Source: Paramuribaculum sp.
GTDB taxonomy: Bacteria; Bacteroidota; Bacteroidia; Bacteroidales; Muribaculaceae
Assembly: GCA_009775605.1 (NCBI GenBank)
Contig: VSPV01000019.1
Span: 1-20,068 of the forward strand
Length of the DNA stretch: 20,068 bases
Reading direction: 5' to 3'
This document shows positions 7,399 to 14,393 of this stretch, one piece after another; the first letter of the stretch is position 1; each line of letters begins with the position of its first letter. The position numbers were made by a program, and so were the translations under genes. The notes under the pieces were generated by a model. That model was not told the DNA's origin, ran no database searches, and worked only from the letters and a program-made list of their open reading frames with translations.

Positions 7399-7411
7399 TT
7401 CTTGCTGACTG

Positions 7412-7419
7412 CAAATATA
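7412..7419 (-). promoter_or_regulatory. candidate -7 element for the neuC run
   Basis: Reads TATATTTG on the minus strand, an exact TAnnTTTG match. Transcription would start about 7-10 bases before the neuC ATG, giving a very short leader. No TTG is seen at the usual -33 spacing. Confidence 0.45.
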
Positions 7420-7471
7420 GCGATTATATTCCGAATTTCGTATCCCGTCAGCCTCCACCTCCCCTATTAGC

Positions 7472-7502
7472 TTGTGGGTATCAGTAATTTGTATTAATTT
7501 TG
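7472..7502 (+). promoter_or_regulatory. promoter of DUF1016 copy 2
   Basis: TTG at 7472-7474 and TAATTTTG at 7495-7502 match the Bacteroidetes -33 and -7 elements with a 20-base spacer. The expected start of transcription falls at about 7506-7509, directly before the ATG at 7510, so the message would be leaderless or nearly so. Confidence 0.6.
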
Positions 7503-7509
7503 CGATACT

Positions 7510-8691
7510 ATGGCTGATATACCTCACAATAACGAACCCCATATTGTCAGAGTCAATGATTTCAGAATTGACGCTGACTATGCCGCTTGGGTATCTGAAA
7601 TCAAGCGACGCTATGTTTCTGCTCAAATCAAAGCATCCATCAAGATCAACACAGAGAAACTACGTTTTAACTGGAGTATCGGACGAGACCTTGTGACACT
7701 CAAGGCTGAGAAACGATGGGGGAGTGGAGTTGTAGAACAACTGAGTCTGGACTTGCAGGAAGCCTTTCCGAAAGAGAAGGGTTTCAGCAGTAGAAATATG
7801 TGGCGAATGAAGCAGTGGTATCTGTTCTTCTCTACAACAGAGGCAAATGAAAAACTGCCACAGCTTGTGGCAGAATTGCAAAAGGCTGCATCTCCGTATT
7901 TTATAAATGTGCCACAATCTGTGGCAGTTTTGAATGGAGAACAGTGCTTCCCGATAATTCTTGGAATGATTCCGTGGGGGCAACAAACAGATATCGTGAC
8001 TAAATGCAAGTCGATTGATGAGGCAATATTTTATTTGCGTGAGTGTATATTGGGCGGTTGGAGCCGTCAGACATTGGGCAACTCCCTCAAGGCCAACCTA
8101 TATAAATCGCATGGAAAGGCAATAAGCAATTTTTCGGAATATTTGCCTGAGGCTCAAAGCCGCATGGCTCAGGAAATAACGAAAGATAATTATGACTTCG
8201 GATTTATAACCGTTCCGGTCAATTACCGGGAAGAACAGCTTGAGGCGGCTCTTGAACAGAATATTACCCGCTTCCTTCTTGAACTCGGAACCGGTTTTGC
8301 GTTTGTGGGACGGCAGAAAGAACTTATCGTCGGCAACCGTACCCGACGGATTGATATGTTGTTTTATCACATTCGTCTAAAAGCATACGTTGTCGTAGAA
8401 CTGAAGGCCCGGCCATTTGATCCGGAGTATGCAGGAAAACTCAATTACTATGTAAATGCCGTTGACGAACTGTTGAAAGGCCCCGATGACAACCCTACGA
8501 TTGGCCTGTTGATTTGTAGTGATAAGGGCGAAACCGATGTGCGTTGGGCGTTCAAAGGCATACAGACTCCGATGGGTGTGGCTTCATACGACAATGTGCA
8601 GATAGATTCCTCGAATCTGCTTCCGTCGGCCGAAGAACTGCAGGCGCGTGTGCGCCTGGTGGAAGAAGAATTGCGACAGGCTAAAAAATGA
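7510..8691 (+). CDS. DUF1016/YhcG-type PD-(D/E)XK nuclease family protein (copy 2)
   Basis: The 393-residue product is a different branch of the same family as the gene at 1379-2422. The helical N-terminal domain contains NWSIGRDLV (54-62) and an IPWGQQ motif (154-159) in the place where the other gene has SWSH. The nuclease domain has RRIDMLFYH (D282) and VVVELKARPFDPEYAGKLNYY (E297, K299), so the classical D...ExK site is complete. The function of the family is not established; a DNA nuclease role is predicted from the fold. The gene stands alone between divergent neuC and a convergent two-component system, and it looks AT-richer than both. Nested inverted repeats at 7851-7931 lie inside it and encode residues about 115-141. 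Confidence 0.9.
   Translation: MADIPHNNEPHIVRVNDFRIDADYAAWVSEIKRRYVSAQIKASIKINTEKLRFNWSIGRDLVTLKAEKRWGSGVVEQLSLDLQEAFPKEKGFSSRNMWRMKQWYLFFSTTEANEKLPQLVAELQKAASPYFINVPQSVAVLNGEQCFPIILGMIPWGQQTDIVTKCKSIDEAIFYLRECILGGWSRQTLGNSLKANLYKSHGKAISNFSEYLPEAQSRMAQEITKDNYDFGFITVPVNYREEQLEAALEQNITRFLLELGTGFAFVGRQKELIVGNRTRRIDMLFYHIRLKAYVVVELKARPFDPEYAGKLNYYVNAVDELLKGPDDNPTIGLLICSDKGETDVRWAFKGIQTPMGVASYDNVQIDSSNLLPSAEELQARVRLVEEELRQAKK
7851..7931. repeat. nested inverted-repeat cassette inside DUF1016 copy 2
   Basis: Two small palindromes lie 47 bases apart: CTGCCACA-GCT-TGTGGCAG (7855-7873) and TGCCACA-ATC-TGTGGCA (7910-7926). The outer edges are also mutually inverted: AAAACTGCCACA (7851-7862) pairs exactly with TGTGGCAGTTTT (7920-7931). 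The whole can fold as two hairpins or as one long stem. It encodes LPQLVAEL and VPQSVAVL in frame, upstream of the IPWGQQ motif. Confidence 0.93.
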
Positions 8692-8800
8692 GATTGTCTC
8701 TGACGGTGTATACATTAAAGTAAAAATGAGATAATAGCTTAGTTTAATACTGAGACCCATGCGCGCCTCGCCGATAGCGGAAGCTTGGGATATCCGGTCG

Positions 8801-8821
8801 AATCCAATTAAATTGGATTTT
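8801..8821. terminator. candidate bidirectional terminator hairpin
   Basis: AATCCAATT (8801-8809) and AATTGGATT (8811-8819) are exact reverse complements around a single base, and a short T run follows on the plus strand. It lies between the end of DUF1016 copy 2 and the convergent material from the two-component system. The stem is AT-rich, so termination strength is uncertain. Confidence 0.45.
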
Positions 8822-9036
8822 CAGTCGGAGACGGTTGCGATGGGGCGGGGATTGGCTTCGGCGCCGTGGAGCTTGGCGTAGGCGTGGAGGTATTTTCTTA
8901 TGGCCGAAACCATTTCCTGCGTTTCCTGAAGCACGTTGATGTAGACGTAGAGCACCGTCATGGAGGCGGGGTTATCTTCACGCAGACTGTTCTGGAGGCG
9001 ATGGTAAACGGCGGATATGAAACTTGAAAAAGATTC
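8821..9036 (-). pseudogene. open stretch directly after the kinase stop, possible gene remnant
   Basis: The 8692-9036 interval has no complete gene. In the same frame as the sensor kinase, right after its TAG, 71 codons stay open to a TGA at 8821-8823. They begin ESFSSFISAVYHRLQNSL and include MTVLYVYINVLQETQEMVS. The composition looks like real protein, helical and amphipathic, with GC-ending codons like the neighbouring genes, but there is no start codon near its beginning. The only ATG is at 8961, which would leave 46 residues. It may be the C-terminal remnant of a longer gene. A PhoU-like or phosphate-transporter tail is one idea, prompted by the PhoR-like neighbour, but I do not recognise it. 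The rest, 8692-8800, shows nothing clear. Confidence 0.4.
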
Positions 9037-10482
9037 CTAATATGCCAGAGGGAGCGTGATGGTGAAGAGAAGTCCTCCGGTCGGACGGTTCTCCACCGAG
9101 ATTTTCCCGTGGTGGAGCAGAATGGCGTTTTTCACAATCGAAAGGCCGAGGCCGGTGCCTCCCGCGGCGCGGGAACGCCCTTTGTCCACACGGTAGAAGC
9201 GTTCGAAGATGCGTGGCAGATGCACGGGGTCAACTCCGGTACCGTTGTCGGCTACCGTAAGTGTACACCGGATAGTGTTGGCATACTTCACCGAGATGCA
9301 AATTTCCGAACCGCCGCTATATGCCACGGCATTGTCTATGAGATTGTGGAACACCGATGTGAGCAGCTGGGCGTTGCCTCTCATCTTGAGCTCGCGTTCA
9401 ATATCCATCGTTATCTCTATGCCTGCGGCTTCGGCTGCCGGACGGCAATCCTGAATTGTGTCGATAATCAGAGAGGTGAGGTCCACCTGGGTGCGCGCAA
9501 TAGCATCCCCGCCTTCGGTCATGCGGGTGATGAGCGCAACGTCGGCAAGGAGCTTGCTCAGCCGGTCGATGTTCGTGAAGCTGCGCTTCAGAAATTCCTC
9601 GCGTTTCTCGCGGCTGAGATAGGGATGGGTGAGCAGCGTCTCCAGACACACCCTTATGGAGGCAACCGGTGTCTTTAGTTCATGGTTGATATTGTCGGTG
9701 AGCTGTCGCTTGATGCGCTCTTTCTCGCGTTCCTGCTTCAGCGCGGCGGAATGCTCGCGGTCGCGGTCAGACACGGCTTTCTGAAGCGAGGCGTAGAGGC
9801 GTACTATATGGTTGGAGATGTCGCCGAGCTCGTCGTGAGGGAACGGCTCGGTATCATAGATTTTAAGCCCTTTCTCGGCATTTTCGGCAAAGCGGTTCAG
9901 ACGCGAGATGTGCTGCCCCAGCCTTCGGGTTGCAAAAAAACCGAGAACGCACATCACCACGGTAACAATACACATGAACCAGATAAAGCCATAATCGGCC
10001 CGAAGCAGACTGCTGAGGGTCACGGAATAGGGCACGGCGGTACGCACCACGTAGCCGCTCTCTCCTTTGCGGGCGGAATAGAAGTAAGATAGTCCTGTGC
10101 TCTGGCTGTGACGGCGCACGGAGAATCCTGTGCCGCGTGACAGAGCGTCGCGTATTTCCTGCCGCAGCAGATGGCTGTCGTGGGGCAGGGAGTCGAGGCT
10201 GTTGTCGTAGATTACTTTACCCTTGCTGTCAATCACACTCACCCTGAGATCTCCGAATGGGTGTAGACCTTCGAGATCTACCTCTTTCATATCCTTGCCC
10301 CGCCCGAGTTCGTCGAGAATATAGGAATTGACAATCTGCAGCTGGGCATTGAGTTCGGACGATTTGAATTCGCGCTCACGTGTGTACTGGAAAACAAGGA
10401 AACATCCGAGCAGGATGGCGGAGTAGCCGAGAAGCCACAGATAAAGGCGACGGGCGTAAGGGATGCGGAGGGTCTGTTTCAT
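9037..10482 (-). CDS. membrane sensor histidine kinase
   Basis: The 481-residue product has TM1 (about 13-31), an extracytoplasmic sensor region, TM2 (about 165-185), a HAMP-like linker and a HisKA domain with the phosphoacceptor His267 in NINHELKTPVASI. The ATPase domain has N380/N384 (HNLIDNAVAYS), DNGTG (412-416) and GGTGLGLS (441-448). All catalytic boxes are present. It lies 37 bases after the response regulator gene, with which it forms a two-component system. The overall form resembles PhoR/BaeS-type kinases, but the signal is not deducible. The frame stays open beyond the TAG for a further 71 codons. Confidence 0.93.
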   Translation of the reverse strand: MKQTLRIPYARRLYLWLLGYSAILLGCFLVFQYTREREFKSSELNAQLQIVNSYILDELGRGKDMKEVDLEGLHPFGDLRVSVIDSKGKVIYDNSLDSLPHDSHLLRQEIRDALSRGTGFSVRRHSQSTGLSYFYSARKGESGYVVRTAVPYSVTLSSLLRADYGFIWFMCIVTVVMCVLGFFATRRLGQHISRLNRFAENAEKGLKIYDTEPFPHDELGDISNHIVRLYASLQKAVSDRDREHSAALKQEREKERIKRQLTDNINHELKTPVASIRVCLETLLTHPYLSREKREEFLKRSFTNIDRLSKLLADVALITRMTEGGDAIARTQVDLTSLIIDTIQDCRPAAEAAGIEITMDIERELKMRGNAQLLTSVFHNLIDNAVAYSGGSEICISVKYANTIRCTLTVADNGTGVDPVHLPRIFERFYRVDKGRSRAAGGTGLGLSIVKNAILLHHGKISVENRPTGGLLFTITLPLAY

Positions 10483-10519
10483 GATGAATATCGGTTAAAG
10501 GGGGGAATAAATCTGGGGT

Positions 10520-11206
10520 CTAATCTACAAAGCCATAGCCGTAACCTGAACGTGTGGTTATATGGGAGCCGTAGCGGCCTATCTTGCGGCGGATGCGGGT
10601 GATGTTTACGTCGACCACACGGTCCACAACCACCACCTCGTCGGGCCAGATGAGACGTAGAAGTTCTTCACGGGAGAAGATGCGGCCCCTGTTTTTGAGC
10701 AGGGTGAGGAGTATTTCGAATTCCTTGCGCGGCATTTTCACATCGTGGCCGTCGACGGTGCATGTCTTGCTCACGGGGTCAACAGTCAGGCCTTCGAAAC
10801 GTATGCTGTGTGAAGGTGTCGCCGGAGCGGCGGGAGAGCGGCGCAGCACAGCCTTTACGCGTGCTATGATATTGCGGATGGAATAGGGCTTTGTTATGTA
10901 ATCGTCGGCACCGAGGTCGAGGCCTTTTACCATTTCGTCCTCCGAGTCGCGTGCCGTGCAGAATATTATAGGGATGGCGGCGGTTTCGGGCCTTGATTTC
11001 ATTATTCCGGCGAGCCGTGTGCCTGAAGTCTCGCCCATCATGATGTCGAGAATCACCAGATCATAGCCCGAGAGGTCGAGTGTGAGAGCCTCTTCGGCGC
11101 TCAGAGCGGTATCAACTTCGAAGCCTTCCTCCTCCAGATTGAATTTCAGCGCTTCGCACAGTGTTTCCTCATCGTCGACCACCAGTATTCGTTTGCTTTT
11201 TTCCAT
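10520..11206 (-). CDS. OmpR/PhoB-family response regulator
   Basis: With the ATG at 11206 the product is 228 residues (MEKSKRILVVDDEE). A GTG at 11227 would extend it but lies within the -7 element. The receiver domain has acidic pocket D11/D12, phosphoacceptor D54 in VILDIMMG and K106 in YITKPYS. A winged-helix DNA-binding domain follows (MPRKEFEILLTLLKNRGRIFSREELL ... TTRSGYGYGFV). It is transcribed before its partner kinase. The residue after DIMM is Gly where most relatives have Pro. Targets are unknown. Confidence 0.93.
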   Translation of the reverse strand: MEKSKRILVVDDEETLCEALKFNLEEEGFEVDTALSAEEALTLDLSGYDLVILDIMMGETSGTRLAGIMKSRPETAAIPIIFCTARDSEDEMVKGLDLGADDYITKPYSIRNIIARVKAVLRRSPAAPATPSHSIRFEGLTVDPVSKTCTVDGHDVKMPRKEFEILLTLLKNRGRIFSREELLRLIWPDEVVVVDRVVDVNITRIRRKIGRYGSHITTRSGYGYGFVD

Positions 11207-11226
11207 AGCCGATTTCCATATTTTCA

Positions 11227-11234
11227 CAAAGTTA
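11227..11234 (-). promoter_or_regulatory. candidate -7 element for the two-component operon
   Basis: TAACTTTG on the minus strand matches TAnnTTTG exactly. It overlaps the alternative GTG start, so a transcript from here would favour the ATG at 11206. No -33 TTG is seen at 19-21 bases. Confidence 0.45.
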
Positions 11235-11352
11235 TCAATTTAGGGCAGATTAGGTGCATTCATCTCCAAAAATAATGCTATAAGGGTATTGGGATTCCGA
11301 ATTTCGGGGAAAATGACGAAATTTGCGTGTAGAAACCAAAAATCAAACCGAA

Positions 11353-12372
11353 ATGAAAAAGATATTGAGTGTGGCGCTGATGTGTGCGGCAGCAGTGTGC
11401 GCGGGCGCCAAGGATACTGAAGTGAGTGTGCTGCAATGGAACATCTGGCAGGAGGGAACATCCGTAAAGGGAGGTGCTGAGGCTATAGTCGAGGAGATTG
11501 CGCGGCTGCAACCTGATTTTGTGACGCTGAGCGAAGTGCGCAATTATAATGACGTGGACTATACGGCCTCTCTGGTGGAGGCGTTGAAGTCAAAGGGCGT
11601 GGAATATCACTCGTTCCGCAGCGACGACACCGGGCTTCTCAGCCGTTATCCCATAACCGACACGCTCACCGTGTTTCCGTTATGCAACGACCACGGGAGC
11701 ATCTACCGTCTGCTCGCCGAGAAGGAAGGCAAGAAACTGGCAGTGTACACGGCCCATCTTGATTATCTGGACGACGCATACTACAATGTGCGCGGTTACG
11801 ACGGCTCGACCTGGAAGGAAATTCCCATCCCGGCAACGGTGGAGGAGGTTCTCGAGCGCAATGTGCGTTCGCAGCGCGACGATGCAATAAAGCTGTTCAT
11901 CAAGCAGGCCGAAAAGGATATGGCCGCAGGCTATACCGTGATTCTCGGCGGAGATTTCAACGAACCATCCCACCGCGACTGGACCGCTGTGACGGCCGAT
12001 ATGTTCGATCACCACGGATTTATAGTGCCTTGGACCGTGACGACGCTCCTCGAGGAGGCCGGATTCGTGGACACTTACCGCACTCTTTATCCCGATGTGC
12101 TTGCCTATCCGGGATTCACTTATCCTTCCGACGTTCCCGGGATGGCTCCGGAAAAGGTTACGTGGGCACCTAAGGCCGACGAGCGCGACCGCATCGACTA
12201 TATCTGGGTAAGCCCGGGTGTGAAGATTGAGGATGCCGTGATATTCGGCCCGAAAGAGAGCGTAGTCCGCTCGAAAGTGGTGACCGAACAGACCTCCGAC
12301 CGCTTCATTGAGCCCCTTGGTGTCTGGCCCACCGACCATAAGGGACTGCTTGTGAAGCTGCTTATTCCCTGA
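11353..12372 (+). CDS. secreted endonuclease/exonuclease/phosphatase family protein
   Basis: The ATG at 11353 starts MKKILSVALMCAAAVCAGAK, a clear signal peptide; the frame begins earlier but without one. The 339-residue product has the EEP motifs LQWNIWQEG, TLSEV (E61), DTGLLSRYPI, YTAHLDY, GGDFNEPSHRDW, ERDRIDYIWV and a final TDHKG. These give the DNase I-like metal site and catalytic His. Members cut phosphodiesters in nucleic acids, lipids or inositol phosphates; the substrate here is unknown but probably extracytoplasmic. It diverges from the response regulator and its last 11 bases overlap the end of the convergent wzz-like gene. Confidence 0.9.
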   Translation: MKKILSVALMCAAAVCAGAKDTEVSVLQWNIWQEGTSVKGGAEAIVEEIARLQPDFVTLSEVRNYNDVDYTASLVEALKSKGVEYHSFRSDDTGLLSRYPITDTLTVFPLCNDHGSIYRLLAEKEGKKLAVYTAHLDYLDDAYYNVRGYDGSTWKEIPIPATVEEVLERNVRSQRDDAIKLFIKQAEKDMAAGYTVILGGDFNEPSHRDWTAVTADMFDHHGFIVPWTVTTLLEEAGFVDTYRTLYPDVLAYPGFTYPSDVPGMAPEKVTWAPKADERDRIDYIWVSPGVKIEDAVIFGPKESVVRSKVVTEQTSDRFIEPLGVWPTDHKGLLVKLLIP

Positions 12373-14371
12373 TTGCTACGAACACTCTGTCGGCACGCCG
12401 TCCGCGGAGCATTTCGCGAACGGTGGCGCGGGAGGTTGTGCCTCGGTCAGCTGTCATGACCAGAACGGCGCCCTCGCCGTCGAGAAGCGGAGAAATCTCC
12501 GGTAGAGCGTCGGCATCGGGAATCGTGAACAGATTTATGGACTGGCTGCCTGCTTTAGCGGCAACCATTGTCATAATGGCGCCTCCGGTAGTCGCGTCGG
12601 TAAGAGTATCGGTTTTTATTCCCGCTTCATGTAAGGACTGTTCAATCTGTCGGGCTATTTCTTCCGCGCCGTTGCCGGTAATGTAGATGTCGTGCAGCCC
12701 CGGAACTGTCAGAAGTCCGGCACGGAGACGGCTGATGCCGTTGCCGTCCGGGCCTATTGTTACAGAATTTTCTTCAAGGCCCATGGATGCGAGGTCTATG
12801 GGCGAACAGATGCGGTTGTTGCGTTTCATTTCGATGATGGTCCACACAACTGCCATCAGTAGTCCCAGGAACAAGGCGGCGAGCGCGGCGAGCGCGGGTT
12901 TCACCGGACTTGGTTTCGGCAGGGTGTAGGCCGGCTCGAAAATATAGGCGGGATTGGAGTTGGCGTAGAGTTTGAGCACGGCGTTCTCGCGGTTCTGGAG
13001 CAGGAAGAGGTAAAGCTGGTTTTTGAATTCGCTGTCGCGCAGCAGCGATGCATACTCGCGTTCCATCTCGGGGTATTGGCTCAGGCGAGACCCCGCGGTG
13101 CCTACTATCCGCTGCTTCACGTCGAGGTCGTTACGGGCCTTGTCGATGACTTTGGAAGCGTTCTCGCTTATGCTGGCGCTGAGCATGGCTATGCGGGTAT
13201 TGAGCTTTTCAAGGGCCGGATTGCCGGGAAGCGCCGATTTTTCAAGGGCCACGCGGTTTTCTATCAGAGAATTGTAGAGGGCCACGCTCGTGTCGCGAAA
13301 CGACTCGATCTGCGGTATGAGCGTGTTCTTGCCCAGACGTCCACGCACCGTTTCGAGCACGCGGGTATAATAGTCAATCTCGCTGCGGGCCTTCACGGCC
13401 TCCATTGTGCCTTCGAGCTTGGCCGTGGCCATTATCTCCGCTTCCTGCTCGATTGCGGTGATGCCTTTTGCGCGGCGATAGTCGGCCGACAGTTTCTCCG
13501 CCTGCGCAAGCTCCGCGGCCACGGCCGCTATGCGCTCGTTGTAATAGTCGATTGCCTCGGCGGCCGTCTGGCGGCGCCGTTCCGAGCGCTTGGAGATATA
13601 TTGCTCCATCAGGGTGTTGACGATGGCCATGCCGAGCCTACGCGAAGGGTATTTCATGGAGAGGTCAACGATATCCGCCATCTTGTCGTTGACCTCCACA
13701 GATACTTCATCGTAGAGCCTATGGGCTGCCGCCTCGTTGCCGCACACCACTGCCTTGATTTTCTCCGGCATCGGCGCCGCGGTGGTATCGCCATAGGCCA
13801 CCGTAAGCGGCCCCCAGGGTGTTTCCACAACCGCGGGGAGAGATGTGCCGTTAACCTCGGCCACAGTCCGTGGAATGAATCCCTTGCTGACTTTGATGTC
13901 GGCTTTGCCGGAAGCAAAGGTGATATCGACGTTGAAAGAGACGCCGAGTGTGTCGAAGAACTCGGCAGGCGCCTCCACTCTCACCGGTGACGGATAGAGC
14001 ACGCTGCGGCGCCCATCGGCACCGCGGCCGATATAAAGGCGGTTGAGCTGAAGGGCACGCACGGTGCGCAGCATCACGTCGCGGCTTCCGGCCAGATGCA
14101 CCTCGTTGTCCACCGACGAGGTGCTGAATCCGCCTACCGAGAACGTCCGCATCATGGCCGAGAGCGGCCCGGCGCTTTTCACGGCAGACGCTTCTTCCGA
14201 ACTGTCCTCGATGAGCATGGCCCCTTCCACCACATACTGCGGCATGGCCCGGTAAATATAATAACCGGCCAGGGCGCCGAAGAATATCAGCGAACCGATG
14301 TAGACCCAGATTGATTTTTTTGCCTGGCGGAAGAACCGGCGCAGGTCGATGGCGTTTTCGTTGGATTTCAT
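12362..14371 (-). CDS. Wzz/GumC-type polysaccharide co-polymerase with degenerate kinase-like C-terminus
   Basis: The 669-residue product has TM1 (about 18-38), a large periplasmic region with long coiled-coil helices (roughly 260-460) and TM2 (about 490-512) after the proline-rich LPKPSPVKP. This is the layout of chain-length regulators of capsule and O-antigen assembly. The cytoplasmic tail (516-669) resembles the BY-kinase/ParA fold that is often fused here. However, the Walker A position reads ITGNGAEEIARQ and has no GKT/S, and the usual hydrophobic-DTPP Walker B segment reads INLFTIPDADALPE. It also lacks a Tyr-rich end, so kinase activity is unlikely. Last gene of the GT32-wza-wzy-wzz run. 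Confidence 0.9.
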   Translation of the reverse strand: MKSNENAIDLRRFFRQAKKSIWVYIGSLIFFGALAGYYIYRAMPQYVVEGAMLIEDSSEEASAVKSAGPLSAMMRTFSVGGFSTSSVDNEVHLAGSRDVMLRTVRALQLNRLYIGRGADGRRSVLYPSPVRVEAPAEFFDTLGVSFNVDITFASGKADIKVSKGFIPRTVAEVNGTSLPAVVETPWGPLTVAYGDTTAAPMPEKIKAVVCGNEAAAHRLYDEVSVEVNDKMADIVDLSMKYPSRRLGMAIVNTLMEQYISKRSERRRQTAAEAIDYYNERIAAVAAELAQAEKLSADYRRAKGITAIEQEAEIMATAKLEGTMEAVKARSEIDYYTRVLETVRGRLGKNTLIPQIESFRDTSVALYNSLIENRVALEKSALPGNPALEKLNTRIAMLSASISENASKVIDKARNDLDVKQRIVGTAGSRLSQYPEMEREYASLLRDSEFKNQLYLFLLQNRENAVLKLYANSNPAYIFEPAYTLPKPSPVKPALAALAALFLGLLMAVVWTIIEMKRNNRICSPIDLASMGLEENSVTIGPDGNGISRLRAGLLTVPGLHDIYITGNGAEEIARQIEQSLHEAGIKTDTLTDATTGGAIMTMVAAKAGSQSINLFTIPDADALPEISPLLDGEGAVLVMTADRGTTSRATVREMLRGRRADRVFVAIRE

Positions 14372-14393
14372 TTGTATGAGTGGTTGGGAGGGG

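Noticed and set aside
7399..7626. Longer N-terminus for the neuC-like gene
   Set aside because: The extra 76 residues are outside the family, run across the promoter and overlap the start of the divergent DUF1016 gene.
13076..13990. Long plus-strand frame antisense to the wzz-like gene
   Set aside because: It is a shadow frame of a well-supported gene with high GC and no family motif.
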